Translations under genes and position numbers: made by a program
Notes under the pieces: generated by a model
What the model saw: the letters and a program-made list of their open reading frames with translations, nothing else
Databases searched by the model: none
What the model was told of the DNA's origin: nothing
NCBI RefSeq assembly: GCF_001613225.1
Contig: NZ_BDBY01000034.1
Span: 62,001-126,000 of the forward strand
Length of the DNA: 64,000 nt
Origin: Nocardia pseudovaccinii NBRC 100343
Lineage (GTDB): Bacteria > Actinomycetota > Actinomycetes > Mycobacteriales > Mycobacteriaceae
Direction: 5' to 3'
Shown here: in pieces, positions 50,359 to 58,950 of the stretch
How the letters are laid out: each line of letters starts with the position of its first letter
Position numbering within the stretch: the stretch's first letter is position 1

Positions 50359-52569
50359 TCAAGCCAACCCTCGATCACCGGCCTCGGCGAGACCGCCGAT
50401 TTCGGCGAGTCCGGTCAGGGCCTGCGGCAGCGGGCCCTGATGCAAGACACCGAGGCGCTGGGTGGCGCGGGTCAGGGCGACGTAGAGTTCGGCTGCGCCA
50501 CGTGGCCCCTCGGCGAGGATTCGTTCCGGCTCCACGACCAGGACGGCGTCGAATTCCAGGCCCTTCGTCTCCGAGGCGGGCACCGTGCCCGGCACGCCCG
50601 GGGGCCCGATCACGATGCTGGTGCCGTCGCGACCGGCTTCGTCGCGAACGAATTCCGCTATGGCATTGGGCAATTCGTCCTCCGACACCTGCTTGGACCA
50701 GGGCTGGACGCCGCACGCGCGGACCGACTCCGGTGGCTGGACTCCCGGCGCGAATTCGGCGAGCACCGCGGCCGCGACGCTCATGATCTCCGCCGGGGTG
50801 CGGTAATTCACCGATAGCGACCGATAGACCCAGCGGCCGGGCACGTACGGTTCGAACATCGTGTCCCACGATGTCGCTCCGGCCACCGACCTGCGTTGCG
50901 CGAGATCGCCTACCACCGTGAAGGATCGGCCCGGGCAGCGCCGCATCAGGACCCGCCAGTCCATTTCGGACAGCTCCTGGGCTTCGTCGACCACGATGTG
51001 TCGATAAGTCCAATCCCGGTCCGTGGCAGCGCGTTCGACGAGTTCACGGGTATCACGCTCGAGGAAGCGCTCGGCGAGGTCCTCGGCGTAGAGCATGTCC
51101 TGGGCGAGCAGGCCGATGTCGTCGTTCAGGTCCTCGCGCTCGATGAGAGTGTCGAACACGCCTGCGGCGTACTCGGCCTCGGCCTTGCGTTCCCGCTCGA
51201 CGACGCGCGCCGCGGCCTCGTCGGCTGCCTTGTCACGGCCGAGCAGATCGACCAGTTCGTCGAGCAGTGGCACGTCCGACACCGTCCAGGCTTCGCCGTC
51301 GGCGCGCCACAGGGACTGGTCCGCGCCAGCCGCACGCAGGCGGTCAGCGGACGAATACAGCTGTGCCAGAAATGTTTCCGGCGTCAGTATCGGCCAGAGT
51401 TCGTCGAGCGCGGCGGTGAACTGGTCGTTGTCGGCGAGTTCGCCGAGCAGATCGGTCCGCAGGTTCTCCCATGCCTCGCGATCCTTCCTGGTCAGCCAGC
51501 CACGACCGATCCGGCCGATCGCCCGTTCGGTGAGCACGTAGGTGACGATCTCGCTGAACACCGCGCGGGCCTCGTTGTGCGGCAGTCCGCTCGCGCGTGC
51601 CTCCTCCCTCGCCCACTCCGCGGTCTCGGTGTCGATCCGCACCGTGACGTCTTGCAGTTCGATCGGCACCGGATGCTCCGGCACCCGCTGACGATCGGCG
51701 ACGGCCGCCGCGAGCACGTCCAGGATCTTCAGCGAGCCCTTGAGCCGCGCGGCATCCGGGGTGTCCTCGGCGGTGACGCGCAAACCGGGCAGCAGATCAC
51801 CGGTGGTCATGAACACGACATTCGTCTCGCCCAGCGACGGCAGCACGCGGCCGATGTGGTTGAGGAACGCCGGATTCGGCCCGACCACGAGCACACCGTT
51901 GCGCTCCATCCGCTCCCGCTGGGTATAGAGCAGGTACGCGACGCGGTGCAACGCCACCACGGTCTTCCCGGTGCCCGGGCCGCCCTCGATCACCAGCACA
52001 CCCGGGTGATCGAGCCGGATGATCCGGTCTTGTTCGGCCTGGATCGTCGCCACGATGTCGCGCATCCCCGCACCGCGCGGCGCATTGACCGCCGCGAGCA
52101 GGGCCGCGTCCCCAAGCTCGCCATCACTCGGGCGGCCGAGTACCTCGTCGGTGAAATCGACAACCCGACGCCCGAGCGTGTGGAACTGGCGGCGTCGACG
52201 CATGTTCTCGGGGGACGCGGCAGTGGCGACATAGAACGCCCGCGACGCGGGCGCCCGCCAATCGAGCAACAGCGGCTCGTACTCGTTCTCCTCGTCGAAG
52301 ATGCCGATCCGGCCGATGTAGGAATGTTCGCCCGAAACAGTGTCCAACCTGCCGAAACACAGCCCGTTGTCAGCCACGTCCAGCCGCTTTGCCTCCCTGG
52401 CCAGCGTGCGCACCTCGACATCCCGTTCCATGGGTGTCGCACCGGTTCCTCGCAACGCCGCGGTGTACTTTTCCTTCACTCGCGCGCGTTCGGCGTCGAG
52501 CCGCGTGTAGAGCCCGGCCACGTAGCCTCGCTCGGACCGCAATTCGTCTTCGTACCCCGCAGTCGTCAT
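50359..52569 (-). CDS. helR: HelD/HelR-type helicase
   Basis: 736 residues, UvrD/HelD-like ATPase that acts on RNA polymerase. Seen: Walker A GGPGTGKTVVALHR near 195, Walker B-region HIVVDEAQELSEMDW, GDLAQRRS, SVNYRTPAEIM, and SETKGLEFDAVLVV with VALTRATQRL (motifs V/VI). Start ATG 52569 with GGGGAGGG. The size and the upstream RAE-like palindrome fit HelR, which displaces rifamycin from RNA polymerase in Streptomyces and Mycobacterium abscessus; plain HelD cannot be excluded. Confidence 0.85.
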   Translation of the reverse strand: MTTAGYEDELRSERGYVAGLYTRLDAERARVKEKYTAALRGTGATPMERDVEVRTLAREAKRLDVADNGLCFGRLDTVSGEHSYIGRIGIFDEENEYEPLLLDWRAPASRAFYVATAASPENMRRRRQFHTLGRRVVDFTDEVLGRPSDGELGDAALLAAVNAPRGAGMRDIVATIQAEQDRIIRLDHPGVLVIEGGPGTGKTVVALHRVAYLLYTQRERMERNGVLVVGPNPAFLNHIGRVLPSLGETNVVFMTTGDLLPGLRVTAEDTPDAARLKGSLKILDVLAAAVADRQRVPEHPVPIELQDVTVRIDTETAEWAREEARASGLPHNEARAVFSEIVTYVLTERAIGRIGRGWLTRKDREAWENLRTDLLGELADNDQFTAALDELWPILTPETFLAQLYSSADRLRAAGADQSLWRADGEAWTVSDVPLLDELVDLLGRDKAADEAAARVVERERKAEAEYAAGVFDTLIEREDLNDDIGLLAQDMLYAEDLAERFLERDTRELVERAATDRDWTYRHIVVDEAQELSEMDWRVLMRRCPGRSFTVVGDLAQRRSVAGATSWDTMFEPYVPGRWVYRSLSVNYRTPAEIMSVAAAVLAEFAPGVQPPESVRACGVQPWSKQVSEDELPNAIAEFVRDEAGRDGTSIVIGPPGVPGTVPASETKGLEFDAVLVVEPERILAEGPRGAAELYVALTRATQRLGVLHQGPLPQALTGLAEIGGLAEAGDRGLA

Positions 52570-52683
52570 ATGTCCCTCCCCTTCTCGACTCGACGGGCTC
52601 GACCCATACGTCGACAGCACACGCAATTCGCGACTCCCATTTCCGCACGTTCTGGCTTCGGCCAGTGATTCTGCGGTACGACC

Positions 52684-52704
52684 GGGGTCTTGCCGCAAGC
52701 CCCC
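52684..52704 (-). promoter_or_regulatory. Rifamycin-associated-element-like palindrome
   Basis: GGGG-x-CTTGC / GCAAG-x-CCCC; minus strand core CTTGCGGCAAG flanked by G and C runs. This matches my recollection of the RAE found upstream of rifamycin-inducible resistance genes. It lies about 115 bases before helR. Confidence 0.75.
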
Positions 52705-52770
52705 GGGTGCGCTATAGATTGAATATGGAAGGGAGTTCCCTTCCATTCTTCGCAGGCAGCGATTTCGCGA

Positions 52771-53526
52771 TCACGTGGCGCCGATCTGGACCGTGGTGGC
52801 CGCGGCCGCCAGCAGGGCCTTCAGCTGGGCGTGCGGAAAGTGTTCCGTACCGGCTGCCGGTTCCGTACGTGTGCTGTAGAAGTCCAGCTCCTCGTCGTCC
52901 CCCTGATAGGCCCACAGGTTGCCGTCCTGGTCGCGTTGCCAGATCACGCCCTGGCCGCGGAAGTCCGCACGCTCGAGCCAGTCGGTGCCACGAGGCCAGT
53001 AGCCGTCCAACCGTTGCGGACGTAGTGAGACATACGCCGCGTCCACGGCCGCGACTACCTCGTTCACATCGTCGCCTTCGAAGACTGCGGCGAACCGGCA
53101 GAGCAGCGCCAGTGGTGCCCCGGGATGCGGCAACCGTGAGTCGAGGACTGCGATTGCGCGACAGATCAGATCGAGTTCGAACCAGCGCAGCGCGTACGGG
53201 TGCCAGGCCGCCAGGTCGTCCCAACCCAGCTCGGCCGCATCGGTCGAGTCCGGGACTACGATCTGCAGGGCGTAGCTGTCGGTCGGGCAATCGACGGTCA
53301 GTCGTAAGCGGTAGCCGCCGCCGACATCGAACTCCACATCCACCGCCGTATCGTCCGCTTCCCAGTCCTCGTCGTCGGCATTATCGTCGAGCAGGTGCTT
53401 GATAGCGTCGAGCCGATCGGCTCCGGGGCAGCCCTCGTACGCGAAGGTGTACCGCGCCCAGAACACTGGATCGTGCAATGACTCGCGCAGGACTGATGGA
53501 ATGGTCACTGCGTGATCATTGCTCAC
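52771..53526 (-). CDS. Unknown acidic protein, possibly immunity-like
   Basis: 251 residues, strongly acidic (DDNADDEDWEADDTAVDVEF). Not recognised; seen DSYALQIVVPDSTDAAELGWDDLAAWHPYALRWFELDLICRAI and NLWAYQGDDEELDFYST. No signal or membrane segment. Follows the SMI1/KNR4-like gene by 69 bases on the same strand, so the two may be a cassette. Confidence 0.65.
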   Translation of the reverse strand: MSNDHAVTIPSVLRESLHDPVFWARYTFAYEGCPGADRLDAIKHLLDDNADDEDWEADDTAVDVEFDVGGGYRLRLTVDCPTDSYALQIVVPDSTDAAELGWDDLAAWHPYALRWFELDLICRAIAVLDSRLPHPGAPLALLCRFAAVFEGDDVNEVVAAVDAAYVSLRPQRLDGYWPRGTDWLERADFRGQGVIWQRDQDGNLWAYQGDDEELDFYSTRTEPAAGTEHFPHAQLKALLAAAATTVQIGAT

Positions 53527-53595
53527 CGATACAGCTTCGTCAGGTCAGGGAAGGTGCCGAACGTTGCGGCGTTTTCGAAGTGCTGCGAGGGCGTC

Positions 53596-54162
53596 CTACT
53601 TCATGAGACTCAGCAGGCCGAGGTTCGGTTCGAGTGCGCCGTCCTGGCCGAGCGCCAGGAAGTCTGCTTCTACGGCCGAGCGGTCGAGTTTTCCAGCGCG
53701 CACCGCGCGGTAGCGCACGAACGACCAGAGGAAGACGTCGAGGTTGTCGAAGCGGGTGCCGCCCTCGAGCACCTCCTCCTCGTGGAACCACACGGCCACT
53801 TGGCCGTTGGTGAGTACGACATACAGATTGCCGCCGCCGTCCGCACCGATCGAGTAGACATCGTCGTCGGTCAGCTCGGTCGCATAGTCCGAATCGATGA
53901 TGCCGCAGTCGTTTCCGGCGAAATCGAACCCGTAGGACCAGTCGAAGATGTCCAAGAACTGCGGCAGCACGCCTGACCGGACCCGGCGGTCGAACGCGGC
54001 CAGCGCCGCCGCGTCGGTCGGAGCCAGGCGCGTGAGAAACGGTTCCACCGGTCGGATCTGCTCGGGAAGCTGGACGGCTTCGGTAGCGGGCAACCAACGC
54101 GCCACGTCGGTGTCGAGGTCGCGATCGGTGTAGCCGACCAGGTCGGCGAGGGTAAGCGTCAC
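53596..54162 (-). CDS. SMI1/KNR4-superfamily protein
   Basis: 188 residues from GTG 54162. Seen: TLADLVGYTDRDLDTDVARWLPATEAVQLPEQI and GGGNLYVVLTNGQVAVWFHEEEVLEGGTRFDNLDVFLWSFVRYRAV, the SUKH fold pattern. SUKH proteins frequently neutralise contact-dependent or secreted toxins. No toxin is visible next to it, so this is an orphan immunity-like gene or has another role. Confidence 0.7.
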   Translation of the reverse strand: MTLTLADLVGYTDRDLDTDVARWLPATEAVQLPEQIRPVEPFLTRLAPTDAAALAAFDRRVRSGVLPQFLDIFDWSYGFDFAGNDCGIIDSDYATELTDDDVYSIGADGGGNLYVVLTNGQVAVWFHEEEVLEGGTRFDNLDVFLWSFVRYRAVRAGKLDRSAVEADFLALGQDGALEPNLGLLSLMK

Positions 54163-54283
54163 GCACGGATTGTAGAAGTACCTCCGCACTGTCGACACAC
54201 GAGAGCCTGTGCGGCACAACAGGCCAACGGTATTACGTCGGAGGTAATCGACGGGGCACATCGGTGCGGGCATGGTGGCAGGT

Positions 54284-54757
54284 ATGAACGATCTCGGGAC
54301 GATCACCACCCGCACCGTCGTCGAGGAGTTGCTGCGCCGAATCGGTGCGGGCGATCCGGACGCCACCGCCGCGCTCTACGCCCCGGTCAGCGACTGGAAG
54401 CTGAATTGGCCGGAGAACGAGCACAACCGACCCGCCACCCCATGGATCCGGCACCGCACCACACGCGCCGACGCGGCCGAGCATTTTCGCGAGATCGCTC
54501 GCCACCACGTGCCCGAGCAGGTCGGCACCGTGATCGAACGCACCCTGGTCGACGGCCCGGATGCGGTGGTGCTCGGCGAAATTCGCCAGACTGCCCGCCC
54601 CACCGGACGCCCCTATCGCTCCCGTTTCGCGCTGCACCTCACCATCGAAGACGGCCTCGTCACCCGCCATCACGTCTACGAGGACAGCCTCGCCGTCGCC
54701 CAGGCATTCGACACACAGCTACCCGAGCACGATCGAAGCGGCTCGAACGCACCCTAG
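54284..54757 (+). CDS. SnoaL/NTF2-like protein
   Basis: 157 residues from ATG 54284 (54272 possible). Seen: TVVEELLRRIGAGDPDATAALYAPVSDWKLNWPEN, AEHFREIARHHVPEQVG and RFALHLTIEDGLVTRHHVYEDSLAVAQAF, the nuclear-transport-factor-2/ketosteroid-isomerase-like fold. Function not predictable. Divergent from the SMI1-like gene. Confidence 0.8.
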   Translation: MNDLGTITTRTVVEELLRRIGAGDPDATAALYAPVSDWKLNWPENEHNRPATPWIRHRTTRADAAEHFREIARHHVPEQVGTVIERTLVDGPDAVVLGEIRQTARPTGRPYRSRFALHLTIEDGLVTRHHVYEDSLAVAQAFDTQLPEHDRSGSNAP

Positions 54758-54794
54758 TTCCGCACATCACTGCGGCTTTCCGCCACAAGCACGC

Positions 54795-55204
54795 CTACCA
54801 GACATCGAGGATCGCTGTGGCCACCTGAGCGGCCTGGGCCGAGCCGGTCTCGAAACAGGCCGCCCACCGGGTACGGTCGGCGAAGTCGGTGCTTCGTCCC
54901 GGCGCGTTTCCTCCGGGTCATTGCCCGCCGCCCGCGCCAACGCCAACGCCTTGCCGACCACCTCCGGATCGCCCTCGGACGGTTCGGATTCCGGCTGTGC
55001 CGCACGGGTAGCCAGAGCGGCGAGATCCCGTCCGGAGGTCAGCACGACCGCCGCGATGGCACCGGCCGAGGTACCGGCAATCGTGTCGGCCTCGGCGAGA
55101 TCGACGCCTGCTCGGCGCAGACCATGAAGGAACCCGATCAGCCAAGCGGTGCCGACCACACCGCCCGGCCCCAGCACGACAGCCCTGCTCTCCTCAGTTC
55201 GCAT
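54795..55204 (-). pseudogene. Patatin-like phospholipase, internally deleted
   Basis: The 5' part reads a patatin start (VVLGPGGVVGTAWLIGFLHGLRRAGVDL, GTSAGAI with the nucleophile Ser) and then leaves the family after ALATRAAQPESEP. In another frame, RTRWAACFETGSAQAAQVATAILDVW plus stop resembles the patatin C-terminus. The catalytic Asp region is missing, so about 150 residues are lost. Not functional. Confidence 0.75.
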
Positions 55205-55474
55205 GCGACCACCCCATAAGTCGAACGATCACACCACGAGCGATGATCTTCCTGAGAAATTATGCAGGCCAAGGTGTTTCGCAGTCATCGCAGCAGGCGC
55301 CGCACAGCTACCCGACGAACAAGTCCAGCTCGGCAAGGAACACGCCTTATCGGCCTCGAGCTCAGGGGCTGAGCTGCTCGATTAGTCGGCCGTTGGTGGG
55401 TCGTTGGTGAGTCCGCACAGAGTTGGTGTCAAGCCATCGGAAGGCCGACACCGATTCTCACGAAGGACATCACC
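55205..55474. other. Intergenic stretch, possible gene debris
   Basis: 270 bases between the patatin remnant and the inhibitor gene. A plus-strand frame gives CFAVIAAGAAQLPDEQVQLGKE, too short to identify. No repeat or RNA seen; the inhibitor promoter must lie here. Confidence 0.35.
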
Positions 55475-55876
55475 ATGAAAATCAACCGCGTCAACGCCGT
55501 TCGCCGTCTGGTCCCGATCGCCGCGGCCGTGCTGACTCTCGGCACAGTCGCGGGTGGCACGATGATCTCGGCCGCCCCGGCATCCGCGTCACCGAGCTAC
55601 GACTGCCCGGGCGGAATGTTCTGCGGCTGGGACGGCGCCAATGGCACGGGCAGCATGCTCTTTCAGTACGACGCGGGCTGTTTTCTGCACGACATCGGCA
55701 ACGGCGGCGTCGGTGACCGTTTGACCTCGTACTGGAACCGCACCGGCGTAACCGTGGCGGTGTACAACTGGACGGGCGAGCGCTGGCAGCTGCTCGCCTC
55801 CGTCGCGGACAACGCTCGGGGCACCCTGCCCTCCAGCGCGGACAACAAGGCCGACGCGGTGGAGATGTGCCGCTGA
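55475..55876 (+). CDS. Secreted I36-type peptidase inhibitor/crystallin-fold protein
   Basis: 133 residues with signal peptide (VPIAAAVLTLGTVAGGTMISAAPASAS, cleavage near 40). Mature part: CPGGMFCGWDGANGTGSMLFQYDAGCFLHDIGNGGVGDRLTSYWNRTGVTV and a final EMCR; four cysteines. This is the beta/gamma-crystallin-like pattern of the I36 (SMPI) inhibitor family. Small extracellular inhibitor or structural protein. The GAAGGAC site precedes the ATG. Confidence 0.8.
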   Translation: MKINRVNAVRRLVPIAAAVLTLGTVAGGTMISAAPASASPSYDCPGGMFCGWDGANGTGSMLFQYDAGCFLHDIGNGGVGDRLTSYWNRTGVTVAVYNWTGERWQLLASVADNARGTLPSSADNKADAVEMCR

Positions 55877-55884
55877 ACCTCGCC

Positions 55885-55930
55885 GGTATGTGAGTGCGAA
55901 GTGCCCCCGGGAACATCGCACTCACATACC
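55885..55930. terminator. 15-base perfect inverted repeat after inhibitor gene
   Basis: GGTATGTGAGTGCGA / TCGCACTCACATACC with a 16-base loop, starting nine bases after the stop. Long perfect stem without U-run; terminator or mRNA stabiliser. Confidence 0.6.
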
Positions 55931-56112
55931 CGTTTCACAGGTGGCATCCTCACGAATTCCCATCGGCTGGATAAAGACTCACGATCAAGGGGCACGAAGT
56001 CATCACGGAGTGTGTTGTAGCGGGATAGCATCAGTCCGATTCCCACGCTGTCGAGGGCCGCGACCGCCGGGACGCACCTGGAACCATGCGACGCCCACAG
56101 GACGGCTCATAG

Positions 56113-56337
56113 ATGCACGAAGATCCCGACCTTGCCCAAGCACAGGTCTTCTTGGAAATACTGACGAATCGGGCCGAGACGCTGACCCGCGAACTCGGAC
56201 ACGCCCACCGCCTGCACCCGGCATCCCGCGAAGAATTAGTGGTTGAACTGCGCGCCATACAGCGATTCATCGACCGGCTGCACCGCAGGTTCCCGGAAAC
56301 CTGTCCTGGTCGCTACGCCGGTGAATTGCGACGTTGA
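56113..56337 (+). CDS. Small helical protein, unknown
   Basis: 74 residues, almost entirely helical (AQAQVFLEILTNRAETLTRELGHAHRL; LVVELRAIQRFIDRLHRRF), a possible two-helix coiled coil. Not recognised. AGGA precedes the ATG. About 50 bases before the DUF218 gene on the same strand. Confidence 0.55.
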   Translation: MHEDPDLAQAQVFLEILTNRAETLTRELGHAHRLHPASREELVVELRAIQRFIDRLHRRFPETCPGRYAGELRR

Positions 56338-56387
56338 TCATCGGCGAACTACCTCGGGGATGCGGCAAGAGATACCGGTGAAAAGCC

Positions 56388-57005
56388 ATGTCGCGAACCG
56401 GCTTTTCGAGGAGCTTGTGCTTGGCTGAATTCGTGCGGAAACGGACATGGCTTTCGGTTACCGGTCTCGTGCTCGTGCTGCTGTGGGGCGAGTGGGAGAA
56501 CTGGCGCGCTTCGCACCGGCTCGTGGGATCGGTCACGGGCGCCTCCGAAGCCATTGTGGTTCTCGGCTACCGCAATGCGGGCACACGCGCGAACGTCATG
56601 AACCGGTGGCGCGTGCGAGCCGGTCTGCGGTCCATCGACCCGACCGTGGTCAGCAGTCGCCTCGTGCTCTGCGGAGGGGCTTGCGCGGGTCCGCAATCCG
56701 AGGCAGCCCTGATGGCCCGCTACGCCACAGAGACCTGCGGGTACCGCGGCGAGCTCGTCCTGGAAGATCAAAGCCGGACCACCTGGGAAAACATCAGTTT
56801 CGCGATCCCATATCTGAAGGACAGCGACCTGATCAAGATCGTCTCGATTCCCCTGCACGCCGAGAAGGGGCGACAATACCTCGCCCAGCAACGCCCGGAG
56901 CTGGCGTCGCGGCTGGTGCGGGGAGCGGATTATCGGTTCGGTGAGTGGATGGCGGCAAAGCCGGTACTGGCCCTCTACGGCCTGTGGAAGGAAGCTCGCG
57001 GCTGA
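56388..57005 (+). CDS. YdcF/SanA-family DUF218 membrane-anchored protein
   Basis: 205 residues. Seen: N-terminal membrane anchor (WLSVTGLVLVLLWGEWENW), EAIVVLGYRN, LVLCGGACAGPQSEAALM and the family signature LEDQSRTTWENISFAIP, a DUF218 (ElyC/SanA/YdcF) domain linked to envelope polysaccharide functions. Its active form faces the outside. Weak ribosome site. Confidence 0.82.
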   Translation: MSRTGFSRSLCLAEFVRKRTWLSVTGLVLVLLWGEWENWRASHRLVGSVTGASEAIVVLGYRNAGTRANVMNRWRVRAGLRSIDPTVVSSRLVLCGGACAGPQSEAALMARYATETCGYRGELVLEDQSRTTWENISFAIPYLKDSDLIKIVSIPLHAEKGRQYLAQQRPELASRLVRGADYRFGEWMAAKPVLALYGLWKEARG

Positions 57006-57133
57006 CTCACAACGGCAGTGGCTTGTATTCGACCACATTCTTCAGGCGTCTTCGAGACAGAACTTGGAAGCACATTCCGGCTGATCACGCATAGCCTCCC
57101 TCTAGGCACTCGAGCTTCGGAGGATTCAGCACA

Positions 57134-57260
57134 TGCAGGTCGGTGCGGCTGCGGCGTTCTGGGCGGTGTCGTTCCTGTTCGTCATCACACCGGGGCGGAC
57201 TGGGCCTACGCGATCGCGGCCGGGTTGCGTCATCGGACGGTGGCGCCGCTCGCGATCTAA
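57134..57260 (+). pseudogene. LysE-family exporter fragment with frameshift
   Basis: One frame gives VGAAAAFWAVSFLFVITPG, and the neighbouring frame continues GADWAYAIAAGLRHRTVAPLAI before a stop. Together this is the N-terminal 40 residues of a LysE/RhtB amino-acid exporter split by a frameshift and then cut. The remaining 150 residues are gone. Confidence 0.75.
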
Positions 57261-57347
57261 TCGGCCGACGGCTCGGCTACTGCGCGTGGAAGTCGGCCTT
57301 TTGCCCCATGCCGACAACCTGTCGGGGCACATCGTTAACCTGCGGAC

Positions 57348-58016
57348 ATGGTCAGACCTGAGTCGGCACTGCGCCGCCTGCTGCGTGAAACAGGAAAACT
57401 GTTGCAACCGTATGGGTTTGACGGCTCCGACCCTAGGTGGATACGGGTCGAGCCGGGCGGTGTCGCCTCCGTCGGTCGCACCCGAGTTTCCCGCACATGG
57501 ACCAGCGGACAGCAGGTGCTCGGATTCGGCCTGGAGTTGAGCGCCACCCCGACGGCCTGGTGGGAATTCCGCAACTGGCGCAACACACAGCTGGGATTAC
57601 CGGCCACACCACTGGAAGAGGCCACCGGCCCCGACCTGATCAATACCCGAACCCTGCCCGACGAACTGACCGCCTTGTGGTCTTTACGGCTCGACCCGGA
57701 ACAATCCGGCCAGCACGTACTGCAAACCGACATCGACACCATCCGCACCGAACTGCCCCGGCGCGTACACGCCTACGCACGCCGCGCATTACGGCTGGTG
57801 GAACCAGACCGCTACCTGGACGAACTGCTCACCCATCCCGACCCGCACAGCGGCACCTGGGAGGCGATCGTCGTCCTGCTCGCCGATCGCGGACCGGGAC
57901 CACAACTCGACGACGCATTCGACCAGCTCCGAAAGCATTTCGCGGAACGAGATGCGTCGGCCTACGCCGAAGATGTCATCGCGTATGCGCGAAACAGAGC
58001 CGTCCTGGTTCAATGA
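57348..58016 (+). CDS. Unknown protein, perhaps DUF4304-like
   Basis: 222 residues, no signal or membrane segment. Seen: SALRRLLRETGKLLQPYGFDGSDPRWIRVEPGGVASVGR, GQQVLGFGLELSATPTAWWEF and a helical C-terminus. The first half is reminiscent of DUF4304 proteins, but I am not sure. It is followed by an SMI1-like gene after 27 bases; such pairs occur in immunity clusters. Confidence 0.6.
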   Translation: MVRPESALRRLLRETGKLLQPYGFDGSDPRWIRVEPGGVASVGRTRVSRTWTSGQQVLGFGLELSATPTAWWEFRNWRNTQLGLPATPLEEATGPDLINTRTLPDELTALWSLRLDPEQSGQHVLQTDIDTIRTELPRRVHAYARRALRLVEPDRYLDELLTHPDPHSGTWEAIVVLLADRGPGPQLDDAFDQLRKHFAERDASAYAEDVIAYARNRAVLVQ

Positions 58017-58043
58017 AGCCATTCACCAACTGCGGGGGCGGAT

Positions 58044-58310
58044 TTGATCGACGTAATGGAGCAGGCGCAGGCTGCGGTCACGCGGCTACAGGCGGTGGCG
58101 GCGGAATCCGATGGGCGGGTCAGGCTGGGCCCCGGCATCGCGGACAAGGTGATGGACAGTTGGCAAGTGCCAGTGCCCCCGAATGTTCGGCTGATCGCCG
58201 AGGAGATCGGGACGATCTGGTTCGACGACTACGACGCCATCGGCAGTTACGGCGAATTCTTCGCGCAACGCGACGATCCGCGCGCGGCGATTCCCTACGT
58301 CCTGGACTAA
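58044..58310 (+). CDS. Short SMI1/KNR4-like protein, possibly truncated
   Basis: 88 residues from TTG 58044 (ATG 58056 possible). Seen: RLQAVAAESDGRVRLGPGI, QVPVPPNVRLIAEEIGTIWFDDYDAIGSYGEFFA, which matches only the N-terminal third of a SUKH domain. Full-length members have 130-200 residues, so this may be a broken gene or a minimal form. The following 175 bases show no further similarity. Confidence 0.5.
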   Translation: MIDVMEQAQAAVTRLQAVAAESDGRVRLGPGIADKVMDSWQVPVPPNVRLIAEEIGTIWFDDYDAIGSYGEFFAQRDDPRAAIPYVLD

Positions 58311-58485
58311 CGGGCCGTGCCACCAGCCCGGACGACCTGCGAATTCCCGCTCTCGAAGCTGATCGAGTACGCGCCGGAGACCGCTAAACTGCTGATCGAG
58401 TCGGCAGTGGTTCGCGTTGCGTATTCATCGGCGTCCAGTTCGACCGGCCGCGTGAATCGCTGTCCCGTCGTTGGGAGGTGGTGCG

Positions 58486-58947
58486 GTGTCTGTTCGTCGA
58501 AGCGTGCTGATAGCAGCGGTGCTGTGCGCCCTGCCGGTGCTGGGTGCGCCGCAGGTGCATGCCTACCCACCGAGTGAGGGCAGCGGCGGTTGCCGCCAGG
58601 GCGGTCTCATGACCGGCCGGTTGGTGCCCGGCACAGGTAGCGCGGGGCAGAACATCCGGCGTACGGCCACACTGCGGGAGTGCGTCAGCGCGTTGCTTCC
58701 GGGTATCGGCTCGGGACAGTTCGATGTGACCATTCCGTGGAACGCACCCGGTGCGCCCAGTTCGGCGCAGTTCACATGGTCGGATGGCAGCATCAGCCCG
58801 GCGACCGGGTACGGCAATGGCTTGTGGTTGATCACCGACGGTCCGGCGCGTGGTCATGCGATCCAGGTGATTGTCGCCGATACGTGGAACGGCTGGTATT
58901 ACAGCTTCGCCGATGTGCCCGTCACATCGGCGATCTTCCAATCCTGA
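58486..58947 (+). CDS. Unknown secreted protein
   Basis: 153 residues from GTG 58486, preceded by GGGAGG. Signal peptide SVLIAAVLCALPVLGAPQVHAY (cleavage near 27). Mature part has two cysteines (GGCRQGG and LRECVS) and beta-type text (SGQFDVTIPWNAPGAPSSAQFTWSD; GHAIQVIVADTWNGWYYSF). Not recognised as a family; small extracellular beta protein. Confidence 0.7.
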   Translation: MSVRRSVLIAAVLCALPVLGAPQVHAYPPSEGSGGCRQGGLMTGRLVPGTGSAGQNIRRTATLRECVSALLPGIGSGQFDVTIPWNAPGAPSSAQFTWSDGSISPATGYGNGLWLITDGPARGHAIQVIVADTWNGWYYSFADVPVTSAIFQS

Positions 58948-58950
58948 AAC

